Of a stretch of 64,000 bases of DNA, positions 8,808-17,901 are shown in pieces. The translations under genes were made by a program, and so were the position numbers. The notes under the pieces were generated by a model. It did not search any database. It was not told the origin of the DNA and saw nothing but the letters and a program-made list of their open reading frames with translations. The DNA comes from Variovorax sp. (lineage in GTDB: Bacteria; Pseudomonadota; Gammaproteobacteria; Burkholderiales; Burkholderiaceae_C). Location: the NCBI GenBank assembly GCA_025352265.1, contig JANXTS010000027.1:1-64000 (forward strand), read 5' to 3'. How positions within the stretch are numbered: the stretch's first letter is position 1; every line of letters starts with the position of its first letter.

Positions 8808-10634
8808 ATGGCACTTGCTTCCACTCTCGATTCGCTACCCACCGGGCCAGCACGCAAGAGCGTTGTGCGGACCTGGGGCCCGCTGCTCGCCATCCTCATC
8901 CTGGTCGCGCTGCCGCTGCTGCCGCTGCCCGACTTCTGGATTCTCCAGCTCAACTACATCGGCATCTACGCGTTGCCCGTGCTGGGCCTGGTGCTGCTCA
9001 CCGGCGTCGGTGGCCTGACTTCCTTCGGGCAGGCCGCCTTCGTCGGCATCGGCGCGTACACCACGGCGTACCTCACGGTGAACCTCGACATGTCGCCATG
9101 GCTCACCTTGTTCATCGGCTTGGGCCTGACCGCGCTGAGCGCCGCCTTCATCGGCGCTATCACGCTGCGGATGTCAGGCCACTACCTGCCGCTGGCGACC
9201 ATCGCCTGGGCGCTGGCGCTGTACTACCTCATGGGCAATCTCGATGCGCTCGGCAAGTACGACGGCATCCTGGGCGTCAAGGGGCTGTCGCTGTTCGGCT
9301 TCGAGTTCGGCAAGCAGCGCATCTTCTATGCGCTGGTCTGGGCGCTGGTGCTGATCGCTTCCTTCGCCGTCATCCGGCTGCTCGATTCGCGCAGCGGCCG
9401 CGCCATCCGCGCGCTGGCCGGTGGCTCGCAAATGGCCGAGGCGATGGGCGTGAACACACTGCGCTTCAAGATCGGCATCTTCGTGCTGGCGGCGCTGTTC
9501 GCCTCTGTCTCAGGCTGGCTCTATGCGCACTTTCAGCGGACGGTGAATCCCTCGCCGTTCGGCTTGAAGATGGGCATCGAGTACCTTTTCATGGCGGTGC
9601 TCGGCGGCGCGGCCCACGTGTGGGGCGCCATCGCCGGCGCCGGTATCGTCAAGCTGCTGGAAGACCAGTTGCAGGTGCTGTTGCCGCGCCTGATCGGCAC
9701 CAGCGGCAATTACGAGTTGATCGTGTTCGGCATCATGATCGTGCTGGTGCTCAAGTACCTGCCGGATGGCGTCTGGGCCTTCGTCGACCGGCGCCTGCCG
9801 CGGCCGCACCGGGCGCGAGACTGGGGTGGCGGCGCGACTGTCGCCGAGTTGTCCACACGCACCAAGCCGGCCGCCGGCGAAGTGGTGCTCGACGTGCAGG
9901 CGATCCGGAAGACCTTCGGCGGTCTGGTCGCTGTCAACGACATCAGCTTTCAGACGCGCGCCGGGCAAGTGGTCGGGCTGATCGGTCCCAACGGCGCGGG
10001 CAAGTCGACCACCTTCAACCTGGTCACCGGCGTGCTCGGGTTGTCCGGTGGCATGGTCAAGTTTCGCGGTGAGCGCATCAGCGGCCTGCCCTCCCGCAAG
10101 ATCGCCGAGCGCGGCGTGGCGCGCACCTTCCAGCACGTGAAGATGGTGCCCGATATGACGGTGCTGGAGAACGTCGCACTCGGTGCCCATCTGCGCGGGC
10201 GCAAGGGCGCCATCGCCGCAATGCTGCGCACCGACCGTGGTGAAGAACGCGCGCTGTTTCGCGAGGCCGAACGCCAGCTGCAACGCGTGGGCATGGGCGA
10301 AATGACGAACGAGCTGGCCGGCAACCTGGCGATGGGCCAGCAACGGCTGCTGGAGATCGCCCGCGCACTCTGCGCCGACCCGGCGTTGCTGCTGCTCGAC
10401 GAACCCGCCGCCGGCCTGCGCCACAAAGAGAAGCAGGCCCTTGCCGACGTGCTGCGCGGCCTGCGCGCGGGCGGCATGAGCATCCTGCTGGTCGAACACG
10501 ACATGGGCCTGGTAATGGACATCTGCGACCACATCGTGGTGATGGAGTTCGGCACGCATCTGATGGAAGGCACGCCCGGCGAGGTGCAGCGCAGCGACAA
10601 GGTGCGCGCGGCTTACCTGGGCACGGAACACTGA
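8808..10634 (+). CDS. Fused LivM-type permease and LivG-type ATPase
   Basis: A 608-residue fusion of two normally separate transporter subunits. Residues 1 to about 335 are a LivM-like permease with the VGGLTSFGQAAFVGIGAY motif near 65-82 and the ALAGGSQMAEAMGVN coupling loop near 203-217. After a short polar linker an ABC ATPase begins near residue 360 with Walker A GPNGAGKST near 393, the signature region LAMGQQRLLEIARAL near 505-519 and Walker B LLLLDEPAAGL near 525. The start at 8808 follows the LivH stop with 1 bp between; the stop overlaps the next ATPase start (TGATG). The covalent link fixes one ATPase to one permease, with the LivF-like protein as the second ATPase. Confidence 0.9.
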   Translation: MALASTLDSLPTGPARKSVVRTWGPLLAILILVALPLLPLPDFWILQLNYIGIYALPVLGLVLLTGVGGLTSFGQAAFVGIGAYTTAYLTVNLDMSPWLTLFIGLGLTALSAAFIGAITLRMSGHYLPLATIAWALALYYLMGNLDALGKYDGILGVKGLSLFGFEFGKQRIFYALVWALVLIASFAVIRLLDSRSGRAIRALAGGSQMAEAMGVNTLRFKIGIFVLAALFASVSGWLYAHFQRTVNPSPFGLKMGIEYLFMAVLGGAAHVWGAIAGAGIVKLLEDQLQVLLPRLIGTSGNYELIVFGIMIVLVLKYLPDGVWAFVDRRLPRPHRARDWGGGATVAELSTRTKPAAGEVVLDVQAIRKTFGGLVAVNDISFQTRAGQVVGLIGPNGAGKSTTFNLVTGVLGLSGGMVKFRGERISGLPSRKIAERGVARTFQHVKMVPDMTVLENVALGAHLRGRKGAIAAMLRTDRGEERALFREAERQLQRVGMGEMTNELAGNLAMGQQRLLEIARALCADPALLLLDEPAAGLRHKEKQALADVLRGLRAGGMSILLVEHDMGLVMDICDHIVVMEFGTHLMEGTPGEVQRSDKVRAAYLGTEH

Positions 10635-11386
10635 TGACCACTCCCCTTTCTGCTCCACCTTCTGTTCCTCTTCTCCAAATCCGGGATCTGCACGCCGGCT
10701 ACGGCCGCGCCGAGGTGCTGCACGGCATCGACCTGCAGGCCGGCGAGGGCAGCGTCGTCACAGTGATCGGGCCGAATGGCGCGGGCAAATCGACCCTGCT
10801 CAATGCGCTCATGGGCGTGCTGCCGTCCAAGGGCGTCATCGAATACCGCGGCCAGTCGATCGCCGCCCTGTCGCTCGAAGAACGGGTCATGCTGGGCATC
10901 GCGCTGGTGCCCGAGAAGCGGGAGCTCTTCGGCACCATGCCGGTGGAAGACAACCTCGTGCTGGGCGCGTTCCGGCAGGTGCGCATCGGCAACAAGCAAT
11001 GGCGCGATCAGATCGATCAGGTCTACTCGTTGTTCCCGCGGCTGAAGGAACGTCGCACGCAACTGGCCGGGACGCTGTCGGGCGGTGAGCGGCAGATGCT
11101 GGCAGTGGGACGCGCGCTGATGTCGCGGCCCTCGCTCCTGATGCTCGACGAGCCGAGCCTGGGGCTGGCGCCGCTGGTGGTGCAGGAGATCTTTCGCACG
11201 GTAAGCGCGCTGCGTGCGACCGGCGTGACCATATTGCTGGTCGAGCAGAACGCGCGTGCCGCGCTCGAAGTGGCCGACCACGGCTACGTGCTGGAGATGG
11301 GCAGCGTAAGCCTCCAAGGCGCAGCGCGTGAACTGGCCGGTGATTCGCGGGTCATCGATACTTATCTGGGCGCTGCGCGGTCATGA
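10634..11386 (+). CDS. Liv-type ABC transporter ATPase (LivF-like)
   Basis: A 250-residue ABC ATPase. It has Walker A GPNGAGKST near residues 46-54, the LivF-typical VPEKRELFGTMPVEDNL segment (Q-loop side) near 93-109, the signature LSGGERQMLAVGRAL near 150-164 and Walker B LLMLDEPSLGL near 171-181. It is shorter than the fused partner and lacks membrane segments. The start shares bases with the previous stop and its own end overlaps the acyl-CoA dehydrogenase start (ATGA), so it is in the middle of one long operon. With genes at 6585, 7754 and 8808 it completes a full importer. Confidence 0.9.
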   Translation: MTTPLSAPPSVPLLQIRDLHAGYGRAEVLHGIDLQAGEGSVVTVIGPNGAGKSTLLNALMGVLPSKGVIEYRGQSIAALSLEERVMLGIALVPEKRELFGTMPVEDNLVLGAFRQVRIGNKQWRDQIDQVYSLFPRLKERRTQLAGTLSGGERQMLAVGRALMSRPSLLMLDEPSLGLAPLVVQEIFRTVSALRATGVTILLVEQNARAALEVADHGYVLEMGSVSLQGAARELAGDSRVIDTYLGAARS

Positions 11387-13155
11387 ACTACCAACCCAAC
11401 CCCGAAGACGTCCGCTTCGTCCTGCACGCCGTGCTTGACGCGACGCCGCAACTGCGCGCCCTTGCACCGTTCGCCGACATCGACGACGACCTGCAGATTC
11501 AGGTGCTCGACGAGGCGGCCAAGTTCGTCACCGAAGTGGTCGCACCGGTGAACCGGGCCGGCGATGAAATCGGCTGTCGCTTGATCGAAGGCGAGGTCAT
11601 CACGCCGCCCGGTTTTCGTGAGGCTTATGCGGGCTTTCAGCAAGGCGGTTGGCCTGCCTTGTCGGCTGCGACCGAAGACGGCGGACAAGGCTTGCCGGGC
11701 GTGCTCGAAGCCATCGTGTTCGAGTGGCTGAGCGGCGCGAATCACGGACTGACGATGGCGCCGGGCTTGCTGCACGGTGCTTACGAATGTCTGAAGCATC
11801 ACGCCACCGACGCGCTCAAACAACGCTATCTGTCGAAAATCGCGACCGGTGAGTGGCTGGCCACCATGTGCCTGACCGAAGCACATGCCGGCAGCGACCT
11901 GGGCCAGGTGCGCACGCGCGCCGAGCCGCAAATCGACGGCAGCTATCGCGTCAGCGGCGCCAAGATTTTCATCTCGGGCGGTGAGCACGACCTGACGCCC
12001 AACATCGTTCACCTGGTGCTGTGCCGTTTACCGGATGCACCGGCCGGACCAAAGGGCCTGTCGCTCGTCCTGGTTCCCAAGGTATTGCCCGACGGTCGAC
12101 GCAATACGGTGCAATGCGACCGCATCGAAGAGAAGATGGGCCTGCACGGCAGCTCGACCTGCAGCATGCGCTTCGATGAGGCCGAAGGCTGGCTGGTCGG
12201 CGAGCCGAACCGCGGCTTGGCGGCGATGTTCGTGATGATGAATTCGGCACGCCTGCACTGCGCGTTGCAAGGCATAGGCCTGCTCGATGCCGCCTGGCAA
12301 AAGGCCGATGCGTATGCAACTGAGCGGCGCCAGATGCGGGCGCCGGTGCAAACGAACGGCGCAGCGCCAGCCTCGCGTGGCGCTGAATCGGCCGACCTGA
12401 TCATCGAGCACCCCGCCATGCGTCGCATCCTCGATACGCAGCGCGCCTGGATCGACGGCGCCCGCGCCATTGGCTACCGCACCGCGATTCAACTAGACGT
12501 TGCAAAGCACGCGGCCGATGGCAAGACACGCGACCGCGCGCAGCGCTGGTGTGCGCTCGTCACGCCGGTGCTCAAGGCCGCCTGTACACAGCAAGCCTTT
12601 AGCGGTGCGAGCGAGTGCCTGCAGGTGTTCGGTGGCCACGGCTATGTGCGCGAATGGGGCATCGAACAAGTGGTGCGCGATTCGCGCGTGACCATGATTT
12701 ACGAAGGCACCAACGAGATCCAGGCAATCGATCTGCTGGTCCGCAAGGTGCTGGTCGATGGCGGCACGGGCATGTCGGCGGTGCTGATCGAGATGCGTGA
12801 CCAGCTAGAGGCCTCGCGCGAGACCGATGCCGACGTGCAGCGACGTCTCGCCCAATTGCGCTACCTCACCACCACGCTGGCAATGGCCGCCCACATTGAT
12901 CCAGTGCTGCCTTACGAGGTGGCCGACGATTACCTGCGCGTCGTCATGATCGTGATGCTGGCCTGGGCCTGGGCGCGCATCGACGTGGCAGCGGCGGCGG
13001 CAAACGTCGAATCGAGCCGCTGGTCGCAACCTTCAGCAGCATTCCGGCGCTGGGTACTGCCCGAATTCGAAATGCGGCTCGGCATCGTCAAGCGCGCTTG
13101 CGACGTCGTGATCGCGGCGCATGCGGAGCGGACGACCGCTCAGACGACCGCGTGA
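11383..13155 (+). CDS. Acyl-CoA dehydrogenase family protein
   Basis: A 590-residue FAD-dependent acyl-CoA dehydrogenase, longer than the roughly 380-residue classical enzymes and matching the larger family with an extended C-terminal region. The flavin/substrate motif CLTEAHAGSDLG lies near residues 163-174 and the MIYEGTNEIQ motif, which carries the catalytic glutamate region, near 437-446. It is coupled to the LivF gene. In this pathway it could introduce the double bond into dihydro-hydroxycinnamoyl-CoA (phenylpropanoate) so that saturated side chains enter the same route; this role is inferred from context. Confidence 0.85.
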   Translation: MNYQPNPEDVRFVLHAVLDATPQLRALAPFADIDDDLQIQVLDEAAKFVTEVVAPVNRAGDEIGCRLIEGEVITPPGFREAYAGFQQGGWPALSAATEDGGQGLPGVLEAIVFEWLSGANHGLTMAPGLLHGAYECLKHHATDALKQRYLSKIATGEWLATMCLTEAHAGSDLGQVRTRAEPQIDGSYRVSGAKIFISGGEHDLTPNIVHLVLCRLPDAPAGPKGLSLVLVPKVLPDGRRNTVQCDRIEEKMGLHGSSTCSMRFDEAEGWLVGEPNRGLAAMFVMMNSARLHCALQGIGLLDAAWQKADAYATERRQMRAPVQTNGAAPASRGAESADLIIEHPAMRRILDTQRAWIDGARAIGYRTAIQLDVAKHAADGKTRDRAQRWCALVTPVLKAACTQQAFSGASECLQVFGGHGYVREWGIEQVVRDSRVTMIYEGTNEIQAIDLLVRKVLVDGGTGMSAVLIEMRDQLEASRETDADVQRRLAQLRYLTTTLAMAAHIDPVLPYEVADDYLRVVMIVMLAWAWARIDVAAAAANVESSRWSQPSAAFRRWVLPEFEMRLGIVKRACDVVIAAHAERTTAQTTA

Positions 13156-13186
13156 CGCAGGCACATCCCGGCGCTACGCTCGGCAC

Positions 13187-13705
13187 ATGACCACCTCCCG
13201 GAAAAGATCAGCCGCGGTCGATGCGTCACAGGCCGCGCAGGGCGCGCATCCCGCGGCCGCGTCGCGCCACGACCGCGCCGATCGCCTCGACAGCCGGGTG
13301 CTCGAAGCACTGGTCGGCTACAACACGCGTCGCGCCTGGTCGATGATCAGCGCGGTGTTCGCCGAGCGCATGGCGCCCTACGGACTGAAGCAGGTGGATT
13401 TCTCCGTGCTGTCGCTGCTGGGGCACAACCCCGGTGCGACTTCGCGCCAGCTCTGCAGCACGCTCGACATCCTGCCGCCAAACCTGGTGAGCCTGGTGGC
13501 GACGATGGACAGCCGCGGGCTCATCGAGCGGCGCCCACATCCGCGCGATGGCCGTGCCGTCGGGCTCTACCTGACGCCCGCCGGCGAGAAGCTGGTGCAC
13601 GAAGCCGAACAGGCCGTGGTGCAGCTCGAACTGGAGGCCAGCGCCAGGCTTACCCCGCGCGAGCGCGACACGCTCATCAAGCTGCTGCAGAAAATCTATC
13701 TGTAG
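13187..13705 (+). CDS. MarR-family transcriptional regulator
   Basis: A 172-residue winged-helix regulator. I use the ATG at 13187; about 35 polar N-terminal residues precede the MarR fold, which runs from about residue 36. The recognition region reads TSRQLCSTLDILPPNLVSLVATMDSRGL (split here by eye near residues 84-111) with the wing RRPHPRDGRAVGLYLT. It ends the hydroxycinnamate operon, and MarR proteins of this type (CouR) repress such operons until an aroyl-CoA binds. The palindrome at 3054-3072 is its likely site. No promoter of its own was identified in the 31-bp gap. Confidence 0.85.
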   Translation: MTTSRKRSAAVDASQAAQGAHPAAASRHDRADRLDSRVLEALVGYNTRRAWSMISAVFAERMAPYGLKQVDFSVLSLLGHNPGATSRQLCSTLDILPPNLVSLVATMDSRGLIERRPHPRDGRAVGLYLTPAGEKLVHEAEQAVVQLELEASARLTPRERDTLIKLLQKIYL

Positions 13706-13741
13706 CCTGAAGCAGGCGTCGGCGCCGGTTTCGGCCGCGTC

Positions 13742-14506
13742 TCAGGCTGGGTCGCGCACGTCGGCTACGGGCTTGCTGCCGAAGTCCGGCCGTTCGAGGT
13801 AAGCCAGCACCTTTGTAGCGGCCGCATCGGGCGAGTCGAGCAAGCCCTTTTCCTGCATGTCGACAAAACGACCACGATCAGCAAACAGGGCCGGATCGGT
13901 GGCGCGCATCTGCACCTGCATGTCGGTGTCGATCACACCCGGCGCCAGCGACACGATGCGTGCGCCGTTCGGTGCCACAGCTTCTTCGAGCGCCACGGCG
14001 CGCGTGAAGTGGTCCATGCCGGCCTTGGCAGCGCAGTACGAAGCCTGGCTCGCCATCGCGCTGCGCCCGAGCCCTGACGAGATGTTCAGCACCTTGCGCG
14101 CGCTGCGCCAATCTTTGGTCGCATGCAAGAAGACGGAGGTCAGGAGCAACGGTGCTTCGAGCCCCACGCGCATGGCTTGCGCGAGCACCGCCACATCGGC
14201 CGTGGCCAGCGGACGCGGGTCGCCGATGGTGCCTGCGTTGTTGATGAGCGTCGCTTCGTCGAACGCCTGGCCGTCTTGCAGTGCGAGCCACGCCGCTACG
14301 CGTGCGGCCGCAGCCACTGGATCGGACAGGTCTTGCTCCCACTGCTCAAGGCCAGTGCCGCGCGAGCTTGCCTGTTCGGCGAGTGACGGATCGCTGCGAC
14401 GCGAAATACACAGCAGCTTGTTGCCCGGTTGCAGCAGGCGGCCGGCAATGGCGCGACCCATGCCGCGCGAGGCACCGGTAAGAATAATGAGACGTGATGT
14501 GGTCAT
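13742..14506 (-). CDS. SDR-family oxidoreductase (sepiapterin-reductase-like)
   Basis: A 254-residue short-chain dehydrogenase with TGASRGMG at residues 10-17, INNAG at 88-92, Ser143/144 and YCAAK (Tyr157, Lys161). Arg36-Arg37 after the second strand suggests NADP. The start at 14506 has GGAG 8 nt upstream; the longer frame to 14533 is less likely. The gene is convergent with the MarR gene and apparently monocistronic. The arrangement of motifs and the short loops recall sepiapterin-reductase-like or benzil-reductase-like SDRs, but the substrate cannot be told from sequence. Confidence 0.78.
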   Translation of the reverse strand: MTTSRLIILTGASRGMGRAIAGRLLQPGNKLLCISRRSDPSLAEQASSRGTGLEQWEQDLSDPVAAAARVAAWLALQDGQAFDEATLINNAGTIGDPRPLATADVAVLAQAMRVGLEAPLLLTSVFLHATKDWRSARKVLNISSGLGRSAMASQASYCAAKAGMDHFTRAVALEEAVAPNGARIVSLAPGVIDTDMQVQMRATDPALFADRGRFVDMQEKGLLDSPDAAATKVLAYLERPDFGSKPVADVRDPA

Positions 14507-14703
14507 GGGGTGGGCTCCGGATCGGCGGTGCATGAAAAGGAAAACCGACCATCATGCCCATGTCAGCAGCGCGCGTCTGTACGCCGATACGATGCGGACA
14601 GGCGCGCTCTTAGAGGTGCCGGACTATCGCGGTCGTTGGTTAGGCGCGTTTCTGATGGCGGCTTGGGCCAGATGCTGGTTGCACGCTGGCGGGATCGAGT
14701 TTT

Positions 14704-14949
14704 TTAACGCGAAGCCGGGCCGGTCCAGCCACTGCGGCGCACCTGGGCGCCTGCCGCTTCGAACTGGCGCGCGCCGGTGTCGATCGAGTCATCGAGCCGA
14801 CCGAGCAGCGTCACCGTTTCCTGCACCCGGTTCGCCATCTCATCACCCAGTTGCTTGGGCGAGCGGCTGACCACGATGACGATCAAAATTCCGGCGCCGA
14901 CGATTGAGAAAAGACCTGCGAAAAACTCCGCTTGTGTAAAAAGTTCCAT
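14704..14949 (-). CDS. Small membrane-anchored protein of unknown function
   Basis: An 81-residue protein starting at MELFTQAEFFAG (ATG at 14949, with AAGAAAG upstream). One membrane segment spans about residues 8-26, followed by a basic RSPKQLGDEM turn and an amphipathic helical tail of about 40 residues that could form a coiled coil. It stands alone between the SDR and pcaF. I do not recognise a family. The 197 bp separating it from the SDR start and the 222 bp before pcaF hold no gene I can support. Confidence 0.5.
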   Translation of the reverse strand: MELFTQAEFFAGLFSIVGAGILIVIVVSRSPKQLGDEMANRVQETVTLLGRLDDSIDTGARQFEAAGAQVRRSGWTGPASR

Positions 14950-15171
14950 GATCTTTCTTCGTTGCCTGGCGCCGATGAGCGATATATCGAGCAACGAGTT
15001 TCACACGCGACGCGATCAGTTCCTATTCGCCATATGGCTATCTCACTCGTATGCTTTTCGGCGCATCCCGCAGGCTTTAAGACTTAAGACCTCATCACGC
15101 AGCATCCGGCACGCGATGTGGGGCAACGCACCCATCAAAAGGCGGAGGATGCACAAGAAAACACGAGAAAG

Positions 15172-16380
15172 TCAGACGCGTTCCAGGATGACCGCGATGC
15201 CCTGGCCGACGCCGATGCACATCGTGCACAGCGCGTAGCGGCCACCGCCCTTGTGCAACTGGTTGACCGCTGTCGTCGCCAGCCGCGCGCCACTGGCGCC
15301 CAGCGGATGGCCCAAAGCAATGGCGCCGCCGTTGATGTTGACGCGAGCGTCGTCGTCCTTCAGACCGAGCAAACGCAGCACTGCGAGGCCTTGTGCCGCA
15401 AAGGCTTCGTTGAGTTCGATCACATCCATCTGATCGATCGTGAGGCCAGTGAGCGCCAACACTTTTTGCGTGGCCGGCGCCGGGCCGATGCCCATCACGC
15501 GAGGCGGCACGCCGGCCGTTGCCATGCCGACGACGCGAGCGCGCGGCGTCAAGCCGTTCTTGGCTGCCATCGACTCGCTCGCCAACAACAAAGCGCAGGC
15601 GCCGTCGTTCACGCCGCTGGCGTTGCCGGCGGTCACCGTGCCGTCGGGACGCACCACGCCCTTGAGCTTGGCAAGCGCTTCCATCGTGGTGTCCCGCGGA
15701 TGTTCGTCCTTGCTCACAACGATGGCCTCGCCCTTTTTCTGCGGCACGGTGACAGACACGATCTCGCTGTCGAAGAAGCCAGACTTCTGCGAAGCGACCG
15801 CACGCTGCTGCGATGCCAGTGCCATGCGGTCCTGTGCTTCGCGCTCGATTTTGTATTCGGTCGCGACGTTCTCGGCGGTCTCGGGCATCGAGTCGACGCC
15901 ATAAAGCTCTTTCATCTTCTTGTTGATGAAGCGCCAGCCGATGGTCGTGTCGTAAACCGCGTTGGCGCGACCGAAGGCGGTCTCGGCCTTGGGCATCACG
16001 AACGGTGCGCGGCTCATGCTCTCCACACCACCGGCGATCATCAAGCCCGCCTCGCCGGCCTTGATGGCGCGCGCTGCCGAGCCCACTGCATCGAGTCCCG
16101 ATCCGCACAGCCGATTGATGGTGGCGCCGCCCAGTTCGAGCGGCAGGCCGGCCAGCAACGACGACATGCGCGCCACGTTTCGGTTGTCTTCACCGGCCTG
16201 GTTGGCGCAGCCGTACAGCACATCGCCGACGGCTTGCCAGTCGACTTCCTTGTTGCGTTCCATGAGGGCACGCAGCGGCACGGCGCCGAGGTCGTCGGCC
16301 CGCACGCTGCTGAGGGCACCACCGTAGCGACCGAAAGGCGTGCGGATGGCGTCGCAGATGAAGGCTTCAATGTTGCTCAT
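15172..16380 (-). CDS. pcaF: 3-oxoadipyl-CoA thiolase
   Basis: A 402-residue thiolase that cleaves beta-ketoadipyl-CoA to succinyl-CoA and acetyl-CoA, the last step of the beta-ketoadipate pathway. The acyl-accepting cysteine is in [13 protein letters not shown] (Cys92), the [10 protein letters not shown] motif gives His358, and the C-terminal [10 protein letters not shown] gives Cys388. The length and the opening [26 protein letters not shown] are typical of PcaF/PaaJ rather than acetoacetyl-CoA thiolases. It is downstream of pcaIJ on the same strand, the usual gene order, and would be co-transcribed with them from the pcaR-pcaI intergenic region. Confidence 0.92.
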   Translation of the reverse strand: MSNIEAFICDAIRTPFGRYGGALSSVRADDLGAVPLRALMERNKEVDWQAVGDVLYGCANQAGEDNRNVARMSSLLAGLPLELGGATINRLCGSGLDAVGSAARAIKAGEAGLMIAGGVESMSRAPFVMPKAETAFGRANAVYDTTIGWRFINKKMKELYGVDSMPETAENVATEYKIEREAQDRMALASQQRAVASQKSGFFDSEIVSVTVPQKKGEAIVVSKDEHPRDTTMEALAKLKGVVRPDGTVTAGNASGVNDGACALLLASESMAAKNGLTPRARVVGMATAGVPPRVMGIGPAPATQKVLALTGLTIDQMDVIELNEAFAAQGLAVLRLLGLKDDDARVNINGGAIALGHPLGASGARLATTAVNQLHKGGGRYALCTMCIGVGQGIAVILERV

Positions 16381-16404
16381 GATCTTGTCTCTTTCAATGG
16401 GTTG

Positions 16405-17054
16405 TCAGGCGGCGATCGAAAGGCCGACCAGCTTCTCTAATTCATCGTGGCCAAGCCCTTCGACCTTGTCGATCAGCTTCAGGCCGTCTGGCGTGCACTC
16501 CAGCGTAGCGAGGTCGGAATACACACGCTTCACGCACGCGATGCCGGTCAGCGGATAGGTGCATTCCTTGACCAGCTTGCTCGCTCCCTGCTTGGTCAGC
16601 AGGTCCATCATGACCCATGTTTGCTTGGCGCCGATGGCCAGGTCCATGGCACCACCGACGGCCGGAATCGCGTCCTTTTCTCCGGTGTGCCAGTTGGCCA
16701 GATCACCGGTGGCCGAAACCTGGAAGGCGCCAAGCACGCAGATGTCGAGATGGCCACCGCGCATCATCGCGAAGCTGTCGGCGTGGTGAAAGAACGAGCC
16801 GCCCGGCAGCAGCGTGACTGCTGCTTGCCGGCGTTGATGAGGTCGTAGTCTTCATCACCCGCAGCCGGCGCGGGACCCATGCCGAGGATGCCGTTCTCGC
16901 TTTGCAGGATGACCTCGCGTCCCGCAGGCAAGTGATTGGCGACCAGCGTCGGCTGGCCGATGCCGAGGTTGACGACGGCACCGTCGAAGATGTCTTGCGC
17001 GACACGGGCGGCAAGCTGGTCTTTGGTGCGGCGTTGGTAGGTAGCAGTTGTCAT
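16405..17054 (-). pseudogene. pcaJ: 3-oxoadipate CoA-transferase subunit B, interrupted by a -1 frameshift
   Basis: The gene starts at the ATG at 17054, 2 bp after pcaI. The first 78 codons are normal and include the catalytic-glutamate motif SENGILGMGP (Glu53). Near 16817-16823 the frame breaks: after DLINAGKQ it reads through missense residues (QSRCCRAARS), while the adjacent frame continues with the expected MMRGGHLDICVLGAFQ and ends at 16405. The span is 650 bp, one base short of 217 codons, so a single deleted base explains it. The site is GTGACTGCTGCTTG on the plus strand, where one base between the ACT and GCTG runs appears lost. It may be a true mutation or a sequencing error. The enzyme moves CoA from succinyl-CoA to 3-oxoadipate. 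Confidence 0.85.
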
Positions 17055-17056
17055 GA

Positions 17057-17758
17057 TCAGGCCACTTTCTTGAAACCGCCAGCTTGCGTGGCGACACGCT
17101 CTATCTGCACGACCTTGTGAACGAATATGCCCGGCGTGACGATCGTCTCGGGATCGAGCGTGCCGAGCTCGGCAATCTCGTGCACGGTGGCGATGGTCTT
17201 CTTCGCGGCCATGGCCATCACCGGGCCGAAGTTGCGCGCCGCCTTGCGATAGACCAGGTTGCCCCAACGGTCGCCGCGCTCGGCCTTGATGAGGGCGACG
17301 TCGCCCTGAATCGGGTACTCGAGCACGTACTGCACGCCGCCGATGACGCGCGTTTCGCGGTCACCCGCCAACTGCGTTCCATAACCCGTCGGACAAAAGA
17401 AAGCACCGATTCCGGCGCCCGCTGCACGGATGCGTTCGGCCAGATTGCCTTGGGGTACCAGTTCGAGCTCCAGCTTGCCGGTGCGGTACAGACCGTCGAA
17501 CACCTGGCTGTCGGCTTGCCGCGGAAAGCTGCAGATGATCTTGCGCACGCGGCCCGCCTTCAGCAGCGCGGCCAGTCCCGCCTCGCCGTTGCCGGCGTTG
17601 TTGTTGACGATGGTCAGGTCCGTTGCGCCTTGCGCGATCAGGCCGTCGATCAGTTCGTTGGGAATGCCGGCGGTGCCGAAGCCGCCGATCAGAACGGTCG
17701 AGCCGTCCTTGGTGTCGGCCATCGCTTCGGCGACGGAGCGGGCGATCTTGTTGATCAT
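17057..17758 (-). CDS. pcaI: 3-oxoadipate CoA-transferase subunit A
   Basis: A 233-residue class I CoA-transferase alpha subunit. The start MINKIARSVAEAM (ATG at 17758) is chosen over a 50-residue upstream extension that would cross the promoter. The GGFGTAGIPNELIDGL motif near residues 24-39 and the C-terminal TIVTPGIFVHKVVQ are typical. It forms a heterotetramer with PcaJ and makes 3-oxoadipyl-CoA. It leads the pcaIJF operon, is 2 bp from pcaJ and divergent from pcaR. Confidence 0.92.
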   Translation of the reverse strand: MINKIARSVAEAMADTKDGSTVLIGGFGTAGIPNELIDGLIAQGATDLTIVNNNAGNGEAGLAALLKAGRVRKIICSFPRQADSQVFDGLYRTGKLELELVPQGNLAERIRAAGAGIGAFFCPTGYGTQLAGDRETRVIGGVQYVLEYPIQGDVALIKAERGDRWGNLVYRKAARNFGPVMAMAAKKTIATVHEIAELGTLDPETIVTPGIFVHKVVQIERVATQAGGFKKVA

Positions 17759-17847
17759 CGAATTTGTCTCTTGTGTGTTTGGGGAACAGTGAGGGAAATT
17801 ACCGAGAAATCCGTCTAAGCACTCACTTGTCGTTCCCTCGAAAATCT

Positions 17848-17877
17848 GTTCGCATATAGAACAATTGTTCTTATAAT
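17848..17877 (+). promoter_or_regulatory. pcaR promoter with overlapping palindromic operator
   Basis: AGAACAATTGTTCT (17858-17871) is a perfect 14-bp palindrome, and an upstream GTTC (17848-17851) gives a third half-site spaced so that GTTCGCATATAGAAC is also symmetric at its ends. A perfect -10 hexamer TATAAT follows at 17872-17877 with TTCGCA as -35 at 17849-17854 and 17 bp between. The operator therefore fills the spacer of the pcaR promoter, and also lies about 90-110 bp upstream of pcaI. This layout fits autorepression of pcaR and activation of pcaIJF by the IclR-type PcaR. Confidence 0.65.
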
Positions 17878-17901
17878 GAATTTTAGGAGATTCACCGCGC
17901 C

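Noticed and set aside
16405..17054. Programmed frameshift as an explanation for the pcaJ break.
   Set aside because: There is no slippery heptamer or stimulatory structure at the site, and pcaJ is a single-product gene elsewhere.
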